A stretch of DNA of 64,000 nucleotides from Bacteroidota bacterium. GTDB taxonomy: Bacteria > Bacteroidota > Bacteroidia > B-17B0 > Aurantibacillaceae. Each line of letters opens with the position of its first letter. Position 1 is the first letter of the stretch. The position numbers were made by a program, and so were the translations under genes. The stretch spans positions 1 to 64,000 of the forward strand of contig JAIUNM010000001.1 of assembly GCA_020162035.1 (NCBI GenBank). Reading direction: 5' to 3'. The notes under the pieces were generated by a model. It was not told the DNA's origin and searched no databases. It worked only from the letters and a program-made list of their open reading frames with translations. Shown piece by piece: positions 9,073-19,540 of the stretch.

Positions 9073-9846
9073 TTATTTACTTAGTGTATCATCTTCAATT
9101 GTTGGCTTTCTTAGTTTAACTGGGTTATGTTTTTTTCTTATTTGTAAGTTCATTAACTCTATTATAAAACTAAAAGCCATTGCAAAATAAATTGTGCCTT
9201 TAGGGATATGAATACTATCCACATGAATACCTTCAACAATTAACAAAACTGCAATTAGTACTAAAAATGATAATGCTAAAATTTTAAAAGTTGGGTGCTT
9301 CTCAATAAATCCTGAAATTTTTGGCGCATAATAAAACATTACAATCATACTTATTATAACCGCAACAGCCATAACAGAAACTTGGCGAGCCATACCAATT
9401 GCTGTAATTATTCCATCAACACTAAATACAATATCAATTAATAAAATTTGTATCATAATTGCCTTAAAGCCTTTTTTTAAGTTTTCTTTGGCATTTTCTC
9501 CTTTTTCGTTTGCACCTTCTAGTTTGTTATGAATTTCAAGAGTACTGTTTACTAATAAAAACAAACCACCAGCAAGCATTATAATATCTTTTAATTGTAC
9601 AGGATGATTAAAAAAGTTAAATAAAACTTTTTCGCCACTAATTAAAAAGGTCATAATAAAAAGTAATGTAATTCGCATTACAACACCTGTTGTCATCCAA
9701 ATAAAACTTGCTTTTTTAGCTTGTTGTTTTGGCAACCTACCCAAAACTATTGAAACAAATATAACATTGTCTATTCCTAATAAAATTTCCATTACAGTTA
9801 AGCTAAGTAAACTTAACAATGTTTCTGTTGTAAATAAATCTGCCAT
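9073..9846 (-). CDS. TerC-family integral membrane protein
   Basis: A 257-residue protein with about seven membrane segments. It carries the TerC hallmarks: EILLGIDNVIFVSIV at residues 20-34 and the second acidic motif ILLIDIVFSVDGIITAIGM near 135-153, whose intramembrane Asp residues are conserved. The family is linked to tellurite resistance in name. Characterised relatives (Alx, MeeF, MeeY) export manganese or help metalate exported proteins. The first motif and overall length are normal. It lies four bases after the preceding minus-strand gene, so the two may be co-transcribed. Confidence 0.9.
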   Translation of the reverse strand: MADLFTTETLLSLLSLTVMEILLGIDNVIFVSIVLGRLPKQQAKKASFIWMTTGVVMRITLLFIMTFLISGEKVLFNFFNHPVQLKDIIMLAGGLFLLVNSTLEIHNKLEGANEKGENAKENLKKGFKAIMIQILLIDIVFSVDGIITAIGMARQVSVMAVAVIISMIVMFYYAPKISGFIEKHPTFKILALSFLVLIAVLLIVEGIHVDSIHIPKGTIYFAMAFSFIIELMNLQIRKKHNPVKLRKPTIEDDTLSK

Positions 9847-9850
9847 AAAA

Positions 9851-10687
9851 TTAATTTTTATTATAAGATACTTTTATTTTAAAATCTGCTCCTCCTCCTC
9901 TAATCCTTTGCCAACGTGAAAAAGAGGCCGCTTTAACAAATGATGGAATACTAGGAGAACCAGCATAACAAAATTTAGAAATATCCATTTCGTTTTCTAA
10001 ACATTCTAAACTAATAAAAAAGTTTTTTTCTGTATTTATGTTAAACTTCTTAAGTTCAAATTTAAATTCGCCTAAAAATAATGGCGGGATTTTAAAAACA
10101 ATTGCTTTTCTATTTATTGTTTTATATCTAGGGTAATTTTTTTCACTTGCCTCGTAAAACATCAATCTAAACCTTAAAGAATCGGTATATTTATTTTGTA
10201 TAACATACATACTAAACTCTTCAAGTAAAACATTTGTTTTAATATTATTATTAGCATTTATAGCTGTTTCAGAGCCCTTCCAGTTTTCTTCGTTTTTAAC
10301 AAAACCACTGCAATTATTTGTTGTAAATTTTTTTGTACCTAAATTTTGGTATGCAATTTTTTTACTTTTTACTTCAATCTCTTCTAATTGAAGAACATCT
10401 TCTTCTAATTCAATTTTAATAGTGTTAAGTGTAGTTAAATCTTTTAACAAAAAAACACGTTCAACATATCCTAAACAAAACATTTTAATTGTATCGTTAT
10501 AATTATTTTGTTTAATCTTTAATTCAAATTTTCCTTCTTCGTTAGTTAATGTTCCTATTGATTTACCTATTATTCCTATACTACAATACGGTATAGGTTT
10601 TTTAAAAACATCTGTTATTTCTCCTTTTAAAACAATTTGCCCGTATGAGTTAGAACAAATTAATAAGAATAAAAACAGAAACTTCAT
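9851..10687 (-). CDS. exported protein with a CarboxypepD_reg-like domain
   Basis: A 278-residue protein with an N-terminal signal peptide (cleavage near NSYGQ). Residues 17-100 form a carboxypeptidase-regulatory-like beta-sandwich of the kind found at the start of Bacteroidota TonB receptors: LKGEITDVFKKPIPYCSIGI, then TLTNEEGKFELKI. The rest (about 110-278) is not recognised. It includes FTTNNCSGFVKNEENWKGSE and a Gly-rich C-terminus, and has no plug or barrel. The carrier domain alone with an unknown C-terminus is a frequent Bacteroidota arrangement of unknown function. Confidence 0.7.
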   Translation of the reverse strand: MKFLFLFLLICSNSYGQIVLKGEITDVFKKPIPYCSIGIIGKSIGTLTNEEGKFELKIKQNNYNDTIKMFCLGYVERVFLLKDLTTLNTIKIELEEDVLQLEEIEVKSKKIAYQNLGTKKFTTNNCSGFVKNEENWKGSETAINANNNIKTNVLLEEFSMYVIQNKYTDSLRFRLMFYEASEKNYPRYKTINRKAIVFKIPPLFLGEFKFELKKFNINTEKNFFISLECLENEMDISKFCYAGSPSIPSFVKAASFSRWQRIRGGGADFKIKVSYNKN

Positions 10688-10754
10688 CTCACAAAAATAG
10701 TAAAGAATTAGTTTGGCAAAAGAAAGTTAAGTAAATAAAACCAACATATTTTAG

Positions 10755-10762
10755 TATTTTTG
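10755..10762 (+). promoter_or_regulatory. candidate -7 box for the ABC-F gene
   Basis: TATTTTTG matches TAnnTTTG and lies 17 bases before the ATG at 10780. No -33 TTTG is seen at 19-21 bases, so this is tentative. Confidence 0.35.
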
Positions 10763-10776
10763 CGGCGAATTTTTAA

Positions 10777-12393
<1,617 letters not shown>

Positions 12394-12396
12394 TTT

Positions 12397-13656
12397 TTAA
12401 GAATTTTTTTGTACTCTATCTAATAACTTTGCATTTGCAATTTTACTAACTCTGTATACAACATAAATATTAACAAGTACTATTACAGACATGATTATTC
12501 CTAAAACATTATAATTTTCTACTGGGCTAAATTTATCTTTTTGAAAAACAATCATTCCTCCTATAGCAGCAGCAACACCTCCAGCCATTTGTTGTAGAGA
12601 AGAATTAATACTCATAAAGGCACCTCTATCTTCTATGTTAGGTAAAATGGTATTTAAAGCCATTGCAGGAACCATTCTACTCATTATCCCAATCATCATG
12701 CAAACATTTACAAGCATTAAAACCCATAAAGGGATTGGCACTAAGTTGGTATAAACAAGCGCAACTATTATTAGCCACATTGATGCAAGAGTAAACAATT
12801 TAAACTTGTCTATTTTATCGCTTAGTTTACCTACAGTTGGCATTATAATAAGCGAAGCAACACCTGCCACCATAAACAAAGGCACTAACTGTTCTTGAGT
12901 AATTCCTAAATTATTAATTGAATACGCACTGCCCCATGGCATCATCATAAAACCACCTAACGAAAGTAAAGCTGTTGCAATAAAACCAGTTTGATAGTTT
13001 TTATTTGTAAATGTATCCCATAAATGTTTTAATGGATTTTTATCTCTTTTAATTTCTAAATGTTTAGTTATTGGTTTTAATTTTAAAACAATTACAAGCC
13101 AAATAATAAAAGCCAAGCCAACAATCATTAAAAACGGGGCTTGCCACCCTAAATCATTAGCTAAAAATAAACTAATAGGAATACCTAAAACTTGGCTTGC
13201 ACCAAAACCCATTTGTAAAAACCCCATAACTCTACCGCGTTGTAGTGGTGTAAAAATATCAGCAACAATTGCTAATGAAATTGAACCAATTACGCCACCA
13301 AATAAGCCAGTAAAAATACGTGCAGCAATTAATAAAGGATAAGTATGTGCTAAACCACAAAATAATGTTCCTAATATAAAACCAATATAAAAAAACAATA
13401 ATAATTTTTTACGATCAAAACTATCTGCAAAACCAGCAGTTAAAATTCCAGATACACCAGCACTTAAAGCGTATGCTGATACAACTAAGCCAAATTCTTT
13501 TGTTTTTAATTCCATTGACTTCATAAGCATATCACCAAGTGGCGACATTACCATAAAATCAAGTACAACAGTAAATTGAGTTAAGGCCAACAAACAAATA
13601 ACCAAAATTTGGTAACTTGAAAATTTAGTTTGAGTTTTTATTTCGGGGTTATTCAT
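12397..13656 (-). CDS. MFS transporter, drug-efflux (DHA1-like) type
   Basis: A 419-residue inner-membrane protein with about twelve hydrophobic segments. The major-facilitator signature between helices 2 and 3 reads AGFADSFDRKKLLLFF, and helix 4 has the ARIFTGLFGG pattern. It is the third gene of an operon led by a TetR-type repressor and a small unknown protein, which suggests efflux of a toxic compound that the repressor senses. The substrate cannot be read from the sequence. Its 3' end faces the ABC-F gene with three bases between them. Confidence 0.88.
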   Translation of the reverse strand: MNNPEIKTQTKFSSYQILVICLLALTQFTVVLDFMVMSPLGDMLMKSMELKTKEFGLVVSAYALSAGVSGILTAGFADSFDRKKLLLFFYIGFILGTLFCGLAHTYPLLIAARIFTGLFGGVIGSISLAIVADIFTPLQRGRVMGFLQMGFGASQVLGIPISLFLANDLGWQAPFLMIVGLAFIIWLVIVLKLKPITKHLEIKRDKNPLKHLWDTFTNKNYQTGFIATALLSLGGFMMMPWGSAYSINNLGITQEQLVPLFMVAGVASLIIMPTVGKLSDKIDKFKLFTLASMWLIIVALVYTNLVPIPLWVLMLVNVCMMIGIMSRMVPAMALNTILPNIEDRGAFMSINSSLQQMAGGVAAAIGGMIVFQKDKFSPVENYNVLGIIMSVIVLVNIYVVYRVSKIANAKLLDRVQKNS

Positions 13657-13661
13657 TTAAT

Positions 13662-13880
13662 TTAATCTTTTAATTCTTCACATAAATAGCCTAAGTTTTT
13701 TATAGAACTTATAATTTCTGTTACTTTATTGTTTAACGATTCTACTCTTAATACTTTATCTACATCTTCTCTATCAACATTCCAATTAGTAATTGAAGGT
13801 ATATTTTTAAATAAATCCTCTAATTGAAATAAATCTAATTCGTGTTCAATATTTGTTTTAAAAATTAAAATATATGGCAT
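13662..13880 (-). CDS. small protein with an HMA-like (ferredoxin) fold, no metal cysteines
   Basis: A 72-residue protein between the TetR and MFS genes, four and five bases from them. Its predicted pattern strand-helix-strand-strand-helix-strand, ending in SSIKNLGYLCEEL, is like a heavy-metal-associated domain (compare the LGY motif of copper chaperones). The CxxC metal site is absent: the equivalent loop reads FKTNIEHE. It may therefore be a regulatory or substrate-binding accessory protein of the efflux system, which is inference. Close spacing and a coding pattern like its neighbours support it as a real gene. Confidence 0.7.
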   Translation of the reverse strand: MPYILIFKTNIEHELDLFQLEDLFKNIPSITNWNVDREDVDKVLRVESLNNKVTEIISSIKNLGYLCEELKD

Positions 13881-13884
13881 TTAA

Positions 13885-14475
13885 CTATGGTTTTAAGGCT
13901 ATTAATACATAATCTAAAGTTTCATACATAATTTTTTTAGAAAACTTAAAAGGTCTGTTTCCTATACTTTTTCCTTTGCTTGCAAAATTTAACAATGTAT
14001 ACAAGGGTCCAAAAGCAACGCACCAATAAGATTCTATTGAAACAAATTTAAGTTGTTTGTTTTTAATTGCATTATTCACAAACTCTTTCATAATTGGGCT
14101 AAACATTGCTGTTATATTTTTCGAAATTTCTTCGCCATATATGGTATGTTGTATTGCTTCAAAAAAATTACTGCTAAGTTTATTTTTAAATGTAAAATTA
14201 GTTCTGTTTTCCCATTGTATTTTTAAGCCTTCATTAAAAGGCAAATTAGGTGAAAAGCCTTTTAAACTTGCCTTAACCATTTTTTCGCCTTGTTCAATTC
14301 CTAATTTAAATATTAAATCATCTTTATTTTTATAATAAATGTATAAAGTAGCTACAGAAATATTGCATGCTTTGGCTAATTTTTGCATACTAAAGCCATT
14401 AATGCCATTATTAATAATCATTTCCATGGCTTTAAGCTTTACTAAATTTTCTTTATTATTATCTCGAACTCTCAA
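13885..14475 (-). CDS. TetR/AcrR-family transcriptional repressor
   Basis: A 196-residue regulator. The N-terminal helix-turn-helix is clear (FSMQKLAKACNISVATLYIY, about residues 28-47, followed by KNKDDLIF); the C-terminal ligand-binding part is variable. The start is TTG at 14475: a TAA stop is the codon immediately before it, and the next ATG (residue 17) would delete the first helix. It heads an operon with a 72-residue protein and an MFS transporter. A 20-base operator overlaps its own promoter just upstream, so it very likely represses itself and the efflux pump until a ligand binds. Confidence 0.9.
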   Translation of the reverse strand: MRVRDNNKENLVKLKAMEMIINNGINGFSMQKLAKACNISVATLYIYYKNKDDLIFKLGIEQGEKMVKASLKGFSPNLPFNEGLKIQWENRTNFTFKNKLSSNFFEAIQHTIYGEEISKNITAMFSPIMKEFVNNAIKNKQLKFVSIESYWCVAFGPLYTLLNFASKGKSIGNRPFKFSKKIMYETLDYVLIALKP

Positions 14476-14483
14476 TTATTTTA

Positions 14484-14515
14484 CAAATATAAATGAATGA
14501 ACATTCATTTACAAA
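14484..14515 (-). promoter_or_regulatory. promoter of the tetR-MFS operon (TTTG-N20-TATATTTG)
   Basis: Read on the minus strand, a -33 TTTG at 14515-14512 and a -7 TATATTTG at 14491-14484 are separated by 20 bases, matching the Bacteroidota sigma consensus TTTG-N19/21-TAnnTTTG. The -7 box ends eight bases before the TTG start codon, so the transcript would have almost no leader. The spacer is filled by the operator. Confidence 0.75.
14491..14510. promoter_or_regulatory. TetR operator, perfect 9-2-9 inverted repeat
   Basis: The sequence AAATGAATG-AA-CATTCATTT is a perfect palindrome apart from the two central bases. It fits between the -33 and -7 boxes of the operon promoter. Position, size and symmetry are typical of a TetR-dimer site, so bound repressor would block RNA polymerase directly. 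No second copy was noticed in the window. Confidence 0.8.
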
Positions 14516-14579
14516 TTTTTTAATTAAATTAATCTATTAGAGACTTTAAAATTTTGATTTGTGTTAAAAAATAATTTAT

Positions 14580-15728
14580 TTACTCAAAGTATTCTTTCAT
14601 TCTATCAAAAAAACCTTTTTCTTTTTTATTAGGATTTGGTGTAAAGTTTTTACTTTCTTGTAATTTTTCAATTATTTTCTTTTCGTCTGAGCTTAATGTT
14701 GTTGGTGTATATACACTAATTTCAACTAATAAATCGCCTTTTCCGTATGAGTTAACATCTGGTAATCCTTTACCTTTAAGTCTTAAAACCTTACCGCTTT
14801 GCGTTCCTGCATCTATTTTAATTTTAACTTTACCATCTACTGTAGGCACCTCAACGCTTGTGCCCAATGCAGCGTGCGGAAAAGATATAGATAAACTATA
14901 AATTAAATGATTCCCTTCTCGCTTTAAATCAGGGTGAGATTCTTCTTCTACTAAAATTAATAAATCTCCATTTATGCCTCCGCGTGGTGCTGCATTTCCT
15001 TTGCCACTCATACTTAATTGCATTCCATCTGCTACACCCGCTGGTATATTAATTGCAATTACTTCATCTTCTCTAACTATTCCATCGCCATGGCATGTGT
15101 TACATTTTTCTTTCACCATTCTACCATCTCCGCCACAAGCATTACAAGTTGTTTGAGTTTGCATTGCACCTAAAATAGTTTGTTGTACACGTGTGTGCAC
15201 GCCAGTTCCATTACAAATTTTACAAGTTTCGTATTGTCCGTTTTTAGCCCCACTTCCGCTACATGTTTTACAAGATACGTGTTTAGCTACTTTAATTTTC
15301 TTCTCAACACCGTTAGCTATTTCACTTAAATTTAATTTTACTTTTACGCGTAAATTAGTACCTCTGCTTACTCTTCTTCCTCCTCGTGTTTGTCCGCCAC
15401 CACCGCCAAATCCAAAAGCACCTCCAAAAATATCTCCAAACTGGCTAAAGATATCATCCATGTTCATACCTCCACCGTTAAAGCCTCCACCGCCAGAAGC
15501 CCCACCTACACCTGCATGCCCAAATTGGTTATAACGTTGTCTTTTTTCGGCATTACTTAAAACTTCATACGCTTCTGCTGCTTCTTTAAATTTTTCTTCT
15601 GCAGCTTTATCCCCTGGGTTTTTATCAGGGTGAAATTTTATAGCCATTTTACGATAAGCTTTTTTTATCTCATCGTCACTTGCATTTTTTTGAATTTCTA
15701 ATATATCGTAATAATCTCTTTTAGCCAT
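14580..15728 (-). CDS. dnaJ: chaperone protein DnaJ
   Basis: A 382-residue class A J-domain protein, the co-chaperone that delivers substrates to DnaK and stimulates its ATPase. The J-domain spans residues 1-70 with the HPD motif in [12 protein letters not shown] Gly/Phe-rich linker follows (about 75-125). The zinc-binding region has four CxxCxGxG-type repeats starting at [24 protein letters not shown] and CNTCHGDG. The C-terminal substrate-binding domains are complete. It is five bases downstream of grpE, forming the usual grpE-dnaJ pair. dnaK is not in the window, and no HrcA-binding CIRCE element was seen. Confidence 0.98.
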   Translation of the reverse strand: MAKRDYYDILEIQKNASDDEIKKAYRKMAIKFHPDKNPGDKAAEEKFKEAAEAYEVLSNAEKRQRYNQFGHAGVGGASGGGGFNGGGMNMDDIFSQFGDIFGGAFGFGGGGGQTRGGRRVSRGTNLRVKVKLNLSEIANGVEKKIKVAKHVSCKTCSGSGAKNGQYETCKICNGTGVHTRVQQTILGAMQTQTTCNACGGDGRMVKEKCNTCHGDGIVREDEVIAINIPAGVADGMQLSMSGKGNAAPRGGINGDLLILVEEESHPDLKREGNHLIYSLSISFPHAALGTSVEVPTVDGKVKIKIDAGTQSGKVLRLKGKGLPDVNSYGKGDLLVEISVYTPTTLSSDEKKIIEKLQESKNFTPNPNKKEKGFFDRMKEYFE

Positions 15729-15733
15729 AAAAT

Positions 15734-16282
15734 TTATTGTGCTACAACTACTTTAGCAAATCTAATTACCTTATCTCCTAATTTATATCCTTTTTCTGTT
15801 TCATCAATTACAGTATTTTTTTGCGCATCATTTGCAGCAGGAATATGTGTAATTGCTTCCATAATTTCCGAATCAAACGTTTGTCCAACTGATTGGAAAG
15901 CAACTAACCCTTTAGATTGAACTGTGCTTTTAAATTTATTATAAATTAAATGAATTCCTTCTTTAATTGCGTTTAAGTCTTCTGCTTTTTCGTTTGCTTT
16001 AATTGCTCGTTCAAAATCATCTATAGTTGGTAAAATAGCTTTAAAAATATCTTCGCCTGCAAATTTTATTAAATCTGCTTTTTCTTTAATTGTTCTTTTT
16101 CTGTAATTATCAAACTCTGAGTATAAACGTAAATATTTATCATTTAACTCATTAATTTTTTGTTCATAATTTTCTGAATTTACGGCAGAGTTTTGTTCAT
16201 TTTCGGCAGTATTGTCAGCCATTGTGTTATTATTTTCGTTAATTGGCTGATTATTTTCGTTTATATTGCTCTCATTTTCCAT
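15734..16282 (-). CDS. grpE: nucleotide exchange factor GrpE
   Basis: A 182-residue GrpE, which releases ADP from DnaK. The first 40 residues are Asn/Glu-rich and disordered, followed by a long coiled coil ([19 protein letters not shown]) and the C-terminal beta domain with ITHIPA and [17 protein letters not shown]. The length is usual. The start ATG at 16282 is followed closely by the acidic leader typical of the family. It forms an operon with dnaJ immediately downstream. Heat-shock control is likely by family, but no known operator is visible upstream. Confidence 0.96.
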   Translation of the reverse strand: MENESNINENNQPINENNNTMADNTAENEQNSAVNSENYEQKINELNDKYLRLYSEFDNYRKRTIKEKADLIKFAGEDIFKAILPTIDDFERAIKANEKAEDLNAIKEGIHLIYNKFKSTVQSKGLVAFQSVGQTFDSEIMEAITHIPAANDAQKNTVIDETEKGYKLGDKVIRFAKVVVAQ

Positions 16283-16356
16283 GTTTATAGGCGTTTTAAC
16301 TATCTACTACAAATGGATAAGCAATAAGTTTGCCAAACAAAATATAGGTTAATTTG

Positions 16357-17586
16357 TCAGTTTTTGTGAACAATAAACTCTGTTCTGCGGTTAGATTTAT
16401 GGTCGGCTTCATCGCAATCGCCTTTAGCATTGCAAATTTTACGAGGTTCAGTATTTCCTTTAGGGATTAATTTAATGCGTTGAGAAACTATACCCTTTTT
16501 TATTAAATAATTAGATATTGATTTTGCTTGTTTGCTTGTTAATTCTAATGCTGCTTTAGGGTCTGATTTTGCATCGGTATGTGTAAAAACATCTACTTTT
16601 AATTCTTTATTTTTGTTTAACATTAAAATAATTGCATTTAACTCTGTTTCATCTTTAGGAGTTAATTCAAAACCGTTAGGTTTAAAAACAAGCATTTTAG
16701 AAGCGTTTACCTGATCTATACTACCTGTTAAAGTTTTATCTTCATTATCTTCGGTTAATTTGTATGATAAGTTTGAAGGTATGTTAAACACAAATCCTCC
16801 TGCATTATTTTTTCCATCTAACAAATGTTCGCCATGAGTAGTAAATAAAGCTAATGGATCTGTTGTTATTAAATCAACACCATCGTTATCTATTTTTAAA
16901 ATAAAATCTTGGTTTAATTTAATATCAGAAAAAGTAAAAGCGCCTTTATCGTTAGTTCTGCTATTAGCAATACTATCGCCATAAGCATCAAATAAATACA
17001 GTTTAGCAAATTTACTTACTTCTGTTTTATTGCTTGATTGTGCTAATGTACCTACAACATCTTTTTTTATGGGGATAAAATTCTTTTTCTCATCTAATAT
17101 ATTTTCTAAATCTCGCATTCGAGGATTTATTGCTATAACTATTCCATTTTCATCAATTAAAATATCGGTAGGTAATTGAGTTACACCAAATTTTCTACAA
17201 ACCTCATCGTTGTAACCCCTTAATGCAACACCATTTATAAAATTAGATAAAGAATCTGTAGCAACGGATTCTGCCCATGCTTTTTTATCGCTTTGAACTG
17301 CAACAGCTACAACCTCAAAACCTTCGGCAGAGCGGTATATGGCATTTTTGTATCTGTGTGCTAAACGATTTAAAAATTTATTATTTTGTTTTGATTTTGA
17401 TACTGTAGAACTCCAAAAATGTAGAAGAACAATTCTATTTAAATAAGGCATACTAAATGCCTGTATCGTATTTTGTTGTAAATTAATTAAAAAAGTAGGC
17501 GCTTTATCTCCAATTTTAATTAATCCCTGAGCGTTAAATAAATTAATACTTAAGAGCAATATAATACAATAACTAATTCTTTTCAT
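16357..17586 (-). CDS. exported thioredoxin-fold/OmpA fusion, active-site cysteines absent
   Basis: A 409-residue exported protein (signal peptide, cleavage near FNAQG). Residues 23-170 form a TlpA/AhpC-like thioredoxin fold. Where TlpA has WCxxC, this protein reads WSSTVSK (58-64), so redox activity is not expected. A carboxypeptidase-regulatory-like segment follows (about 185-240). The C-terminus (about 290-409) is an OmpA/MotB peptidoglycan-binding domain, with NKELKVDVFTHTDAKSD and the terminal NRRTEFIV motif. It may tether a non-catalytic thioredoxin scaffold to peptidoglycan. An intact TlpA lipoprotein gene lies 62 bases upstream in the same direction. The function is inference. Confidence 0.78.
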   Translation of the reverse strand: MKRISYCIILLLSINLFNAQGLIKIGDKAPTFLINLQQNTIQAFSMPYLNRIVLLHFWSSTVSKSKQNNKFLNRLAHRYKNAIYRSAEGFEVVAVAVQSDKKAWAESVATDSLSNFINGVALRGYNDEVCRKFGVTQLPTDILIDENGIVIAINPRMRDLENILDEKKNFIPIKKDVVGTLAQSSNKTEVSKFAKLYLFDAYGDSIANSRTNDKGAFTFSDIKLNQDFILKIDNDGVDLITTDPLALFTTHGEHLLDGKNNAGGFVFNIPSNLSYKLTEDNEDKTLTGSIDQVNASKMLVFKPNGFELTPKDETELNAIILMLNKNKELKVDVFTHTDAKSDPKAALELTSKQAKSISNYLIKKGIVSQRIKLIPKGNTEPRKICNAKGDCDEADHKSNRRTEFIVHKN

Positions 17587-17648
17587 TTTAAAATCTAACC
17601 GGTAATCTCTTTTTTAAAAACAACATCTAAATTTAAAACAATTTAATC

Positions 17649-18227
17649 TTACTTTTCTTGGCGTTCGAGGTAAGTTATTAACTTTAAATAACTCATATTT
17701 TTTCCAACAATATGCCCTGTTTCATTTATTAAAATATTTGAAGGAATAGACTGAATATCAAACTGTTGAACAACTTTACTATCCCACGATTTTAATTCAC
17801 TTACATGGTATGGCCAAGTTAAATTATCAGCATTTATTGCCTTTAACCATGCCGCTTTGTTATTATCTAATGAAATTGAAAAAATTTCGAATGTTTTAGC
17901 ATTTTTAAATTCAATGGTTTTAAATTTTGAATATGCTTTTACTAAGTTGGGATTATCTTTTCGACATGGGCCGCACCAACTTGCCCAAAAATCTATCAAC
18001 ACAAAAGATCCTTTTAGATTATATAACGACAAAATACTATCATTTGGATTTGCAATTTGTATGTTAGGGATTTTATTTCCTATACTTAAACCAACAACTT
18101 CAGACTCATGAATTGGTTGATAGATAGGGCTTACAGAATCTTTAATAATTGTATTGTTTGGGCTAGAATTTTTTGTAGTTGTGCAACAATTAAAAAGCAA
18201 AATCAAACTTAAAAACAACAGTTTCAT
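17649..18227 (-). CDS. TlpA-family thiol:disulfide oxidoreductase lipoprotein
   Basis: A 192-residue lipoprotein. Its short signal ends in a lipobox-like LLFNCC (lipidated Cys near residue 14). The thioredoxin-like domain has the intact active site WASWCGPCRKDNP (about residues 84-96) and the cis-Pro loop QSIPSN. TlpA proteins reduce disulfides in envelope proteins, for example in cytochrome maturation. It begins two bases after murA ends and precedes the cysteine-less thioredoxin/OmpA protein, so catalytic and non-catalytic relatives are side by side. Confidence 0.88.
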   Translation of the reverse strand: MKLLFLSLILLFNCCTTTKNSSPNNTIIKDSVSPIYQPIHESEVVGLSIGNKIPNIQIANPNDSILSLYNLKGSFVLIDFWASWCGPCRKDNPNLVKAYSKFKTIEFKNAKTFEIFSISLDNNKAAWLKAINADNLTWPYHVSELKSWDSKVVQQFDIQSIPSNILINETGHIVGKNMSYLKLITYLERQEK

Positions 18228-18229
18228 TA

Positions 18230-19537
18230 CTAAGCTTTTCTTATAATTTGAGCACCTATTGCATTTAAGCGTGTATCAATATTTTGATAACCTCTATCTA
18301 TTTGATTGATGTTAAAAATTGTGCTTTTTCCTTTTGCGCTCATTGCAGCAATTAATAAAGCTACACCCGCTCTAATATCTGGACTAGCCATTTGAATACC
18401 GCGTAGCTGTACTTTTCTATCTAGTCCCATAACGGTTGCCCTATGGGGGTCGCATAAAATTATTTTAGCTCCCATGTCTATTAACTTATCTACAAAAAAC
18501 AATCTACTTTCAAACATTTTTTGATGAATGAGCACATTTCCTCTTGCTTGAATTGCAGTAACTAATGCAATACTTATTAAATCGGGGGTAAAACCTGGCC
18601 AAATAGCATCGCTAATTGTAAGAATTGAACCATCAATAAAAGTTTCTATTTCGTAACTTTCTTGGGCAGGAACAAATAAATCATCGCCTCGTTTTTCGAT
18701 ATTAATTCCCATACGTCCAAAAATTGTAGGGATAATTCCTAAATTTTCGAAACTTACATTTTTAATAGTAATTTCTGATTGGGTAACGGCTGCCATGCCA
18801 ATAAAAGAGCCAATTTCAATCATATCTGGTAACATGCGATGAGAAGTTCCTTTTAATTCTTTAACTCCTTCTATAGTTAATAAATTTGAACCTATACCAT
18901 TTATTTTTGCGCCCATTTTAACTAACATTTTGCAAAGCTGTTGTAAATAAGGCTCGCAGGCTGCATTATAAATGGTAGTTATTCCTTCGGCTAAAACGGC
19001 CGCCATAACTATATTTGCTGTGCCAGTAACACTTGCTTCATCTAACAGCATATAGGCACCTTTTAAATTTTTACCTTCTACTTGATAAAGTTCGTTATCT
19101 ATATCGTAATTAAATTTTGCACCTAAAGCTTCAAATCCTAAAAAGTGGGTATCAACACGTCTTCTACCAATTTTATCTCCACCAGGTTTAGGCATATATG
19201 CTTTACCAAACCTTGTAAGCATTGGCCCAACAATCATCATACTACCTCTAAGACTTCCGCCTTTCTTTTTAAACTCGGGCGAAACCAAATAATCTACATT
19301 TACATTATCGGCTTGAAAAGTAAATTCTTCATGTCCAGTTTTTTCAACCTTTACACCTAAATCAGATAACAACTCTATTAATTTATTTATATCCACAATG
19401 TTTGGTACATTTCCAATCACCATTTTTTCTTTAGTTAAAAGAACTGCGCATAATATTTGTAATGCTTCATTTTTTGCGCCTTGAGGAATGATATCTCCTT
19501 TTAATTGGTGTCCGCCATGTACTTCAAAAATTGCCAT
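18230..19537 (-). CDS. murA: UDP-N-acetylglucosamine 1-carboxyvinyltransferase
   Basis: MurA catalyses the first committed step of peptidoglycan synthesis, transferring enolpyruvate to UDP-GlcNAc in the cytoplasm. The 435-residue protein has the family pattern throughout: QGAKNEALQILCAVLL near residues 19-34, LRGSMMIVGPMLTRFG at 96-111, TGTANIVMAAV, LPDMIEIGSFI, and SPDIRAGVALLIAAM near the end. In the active-site loop, where E. coli has Cys115 (GGCAIG), this enzyme has Asp121 (GGDKIG). Asp at this position supports catalysis and is associated with insensitivity to fosfomycin in other bacteria. It sits four bases after the DUF4290 gene. Confidence 0.97.
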   Translation of the reverse strand: MAIFEVHGGHQLKGDIIPQGAKNEALQILCAVLLTKEKMVIGNVPNIVDINKLIELLSDLGVKVEKTGHEEFTFQADNVNVDYLVSPEFKKKGGSLRGSMMIVGPMLTRFGKAYMPKPGGDKIGRRRVDTHFLGFEALGAKFNYDIDNELYQVEGKNLKGAYMLLDEASVTGTANIVMAAVLAEGITTIYNAACEPYLQQLCKMLVKMGAKINGIGSNLLTIEGVKELKGTSHRMLPDMIEIGSFIGMAAVTQSEITIKNVSFENLGIIPTIFGRMGINIEKRGDDLFVPAQESYEIETFIDGSILTISDAIWPGFTPDLISIALVTAIQARGNVLIHQKMFESRLFFVDKLIDMGAKIILCDPHRATVMGLDRKVQLRGIQMASPDIRAGVALLIAAMSAKGKSTIFNINQIDRGYQNIDTRLNAIGAQIIRKA

Positions 19538-19540
19538 AAT

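Noticed and set aside
15193..15534. Pro/Pro-Pro-rich plus-strand open frame opposite dnaJ
   Set aside because: It is the antisense shadow of the Gly-rich and zinc-finger regions of dnaJ.
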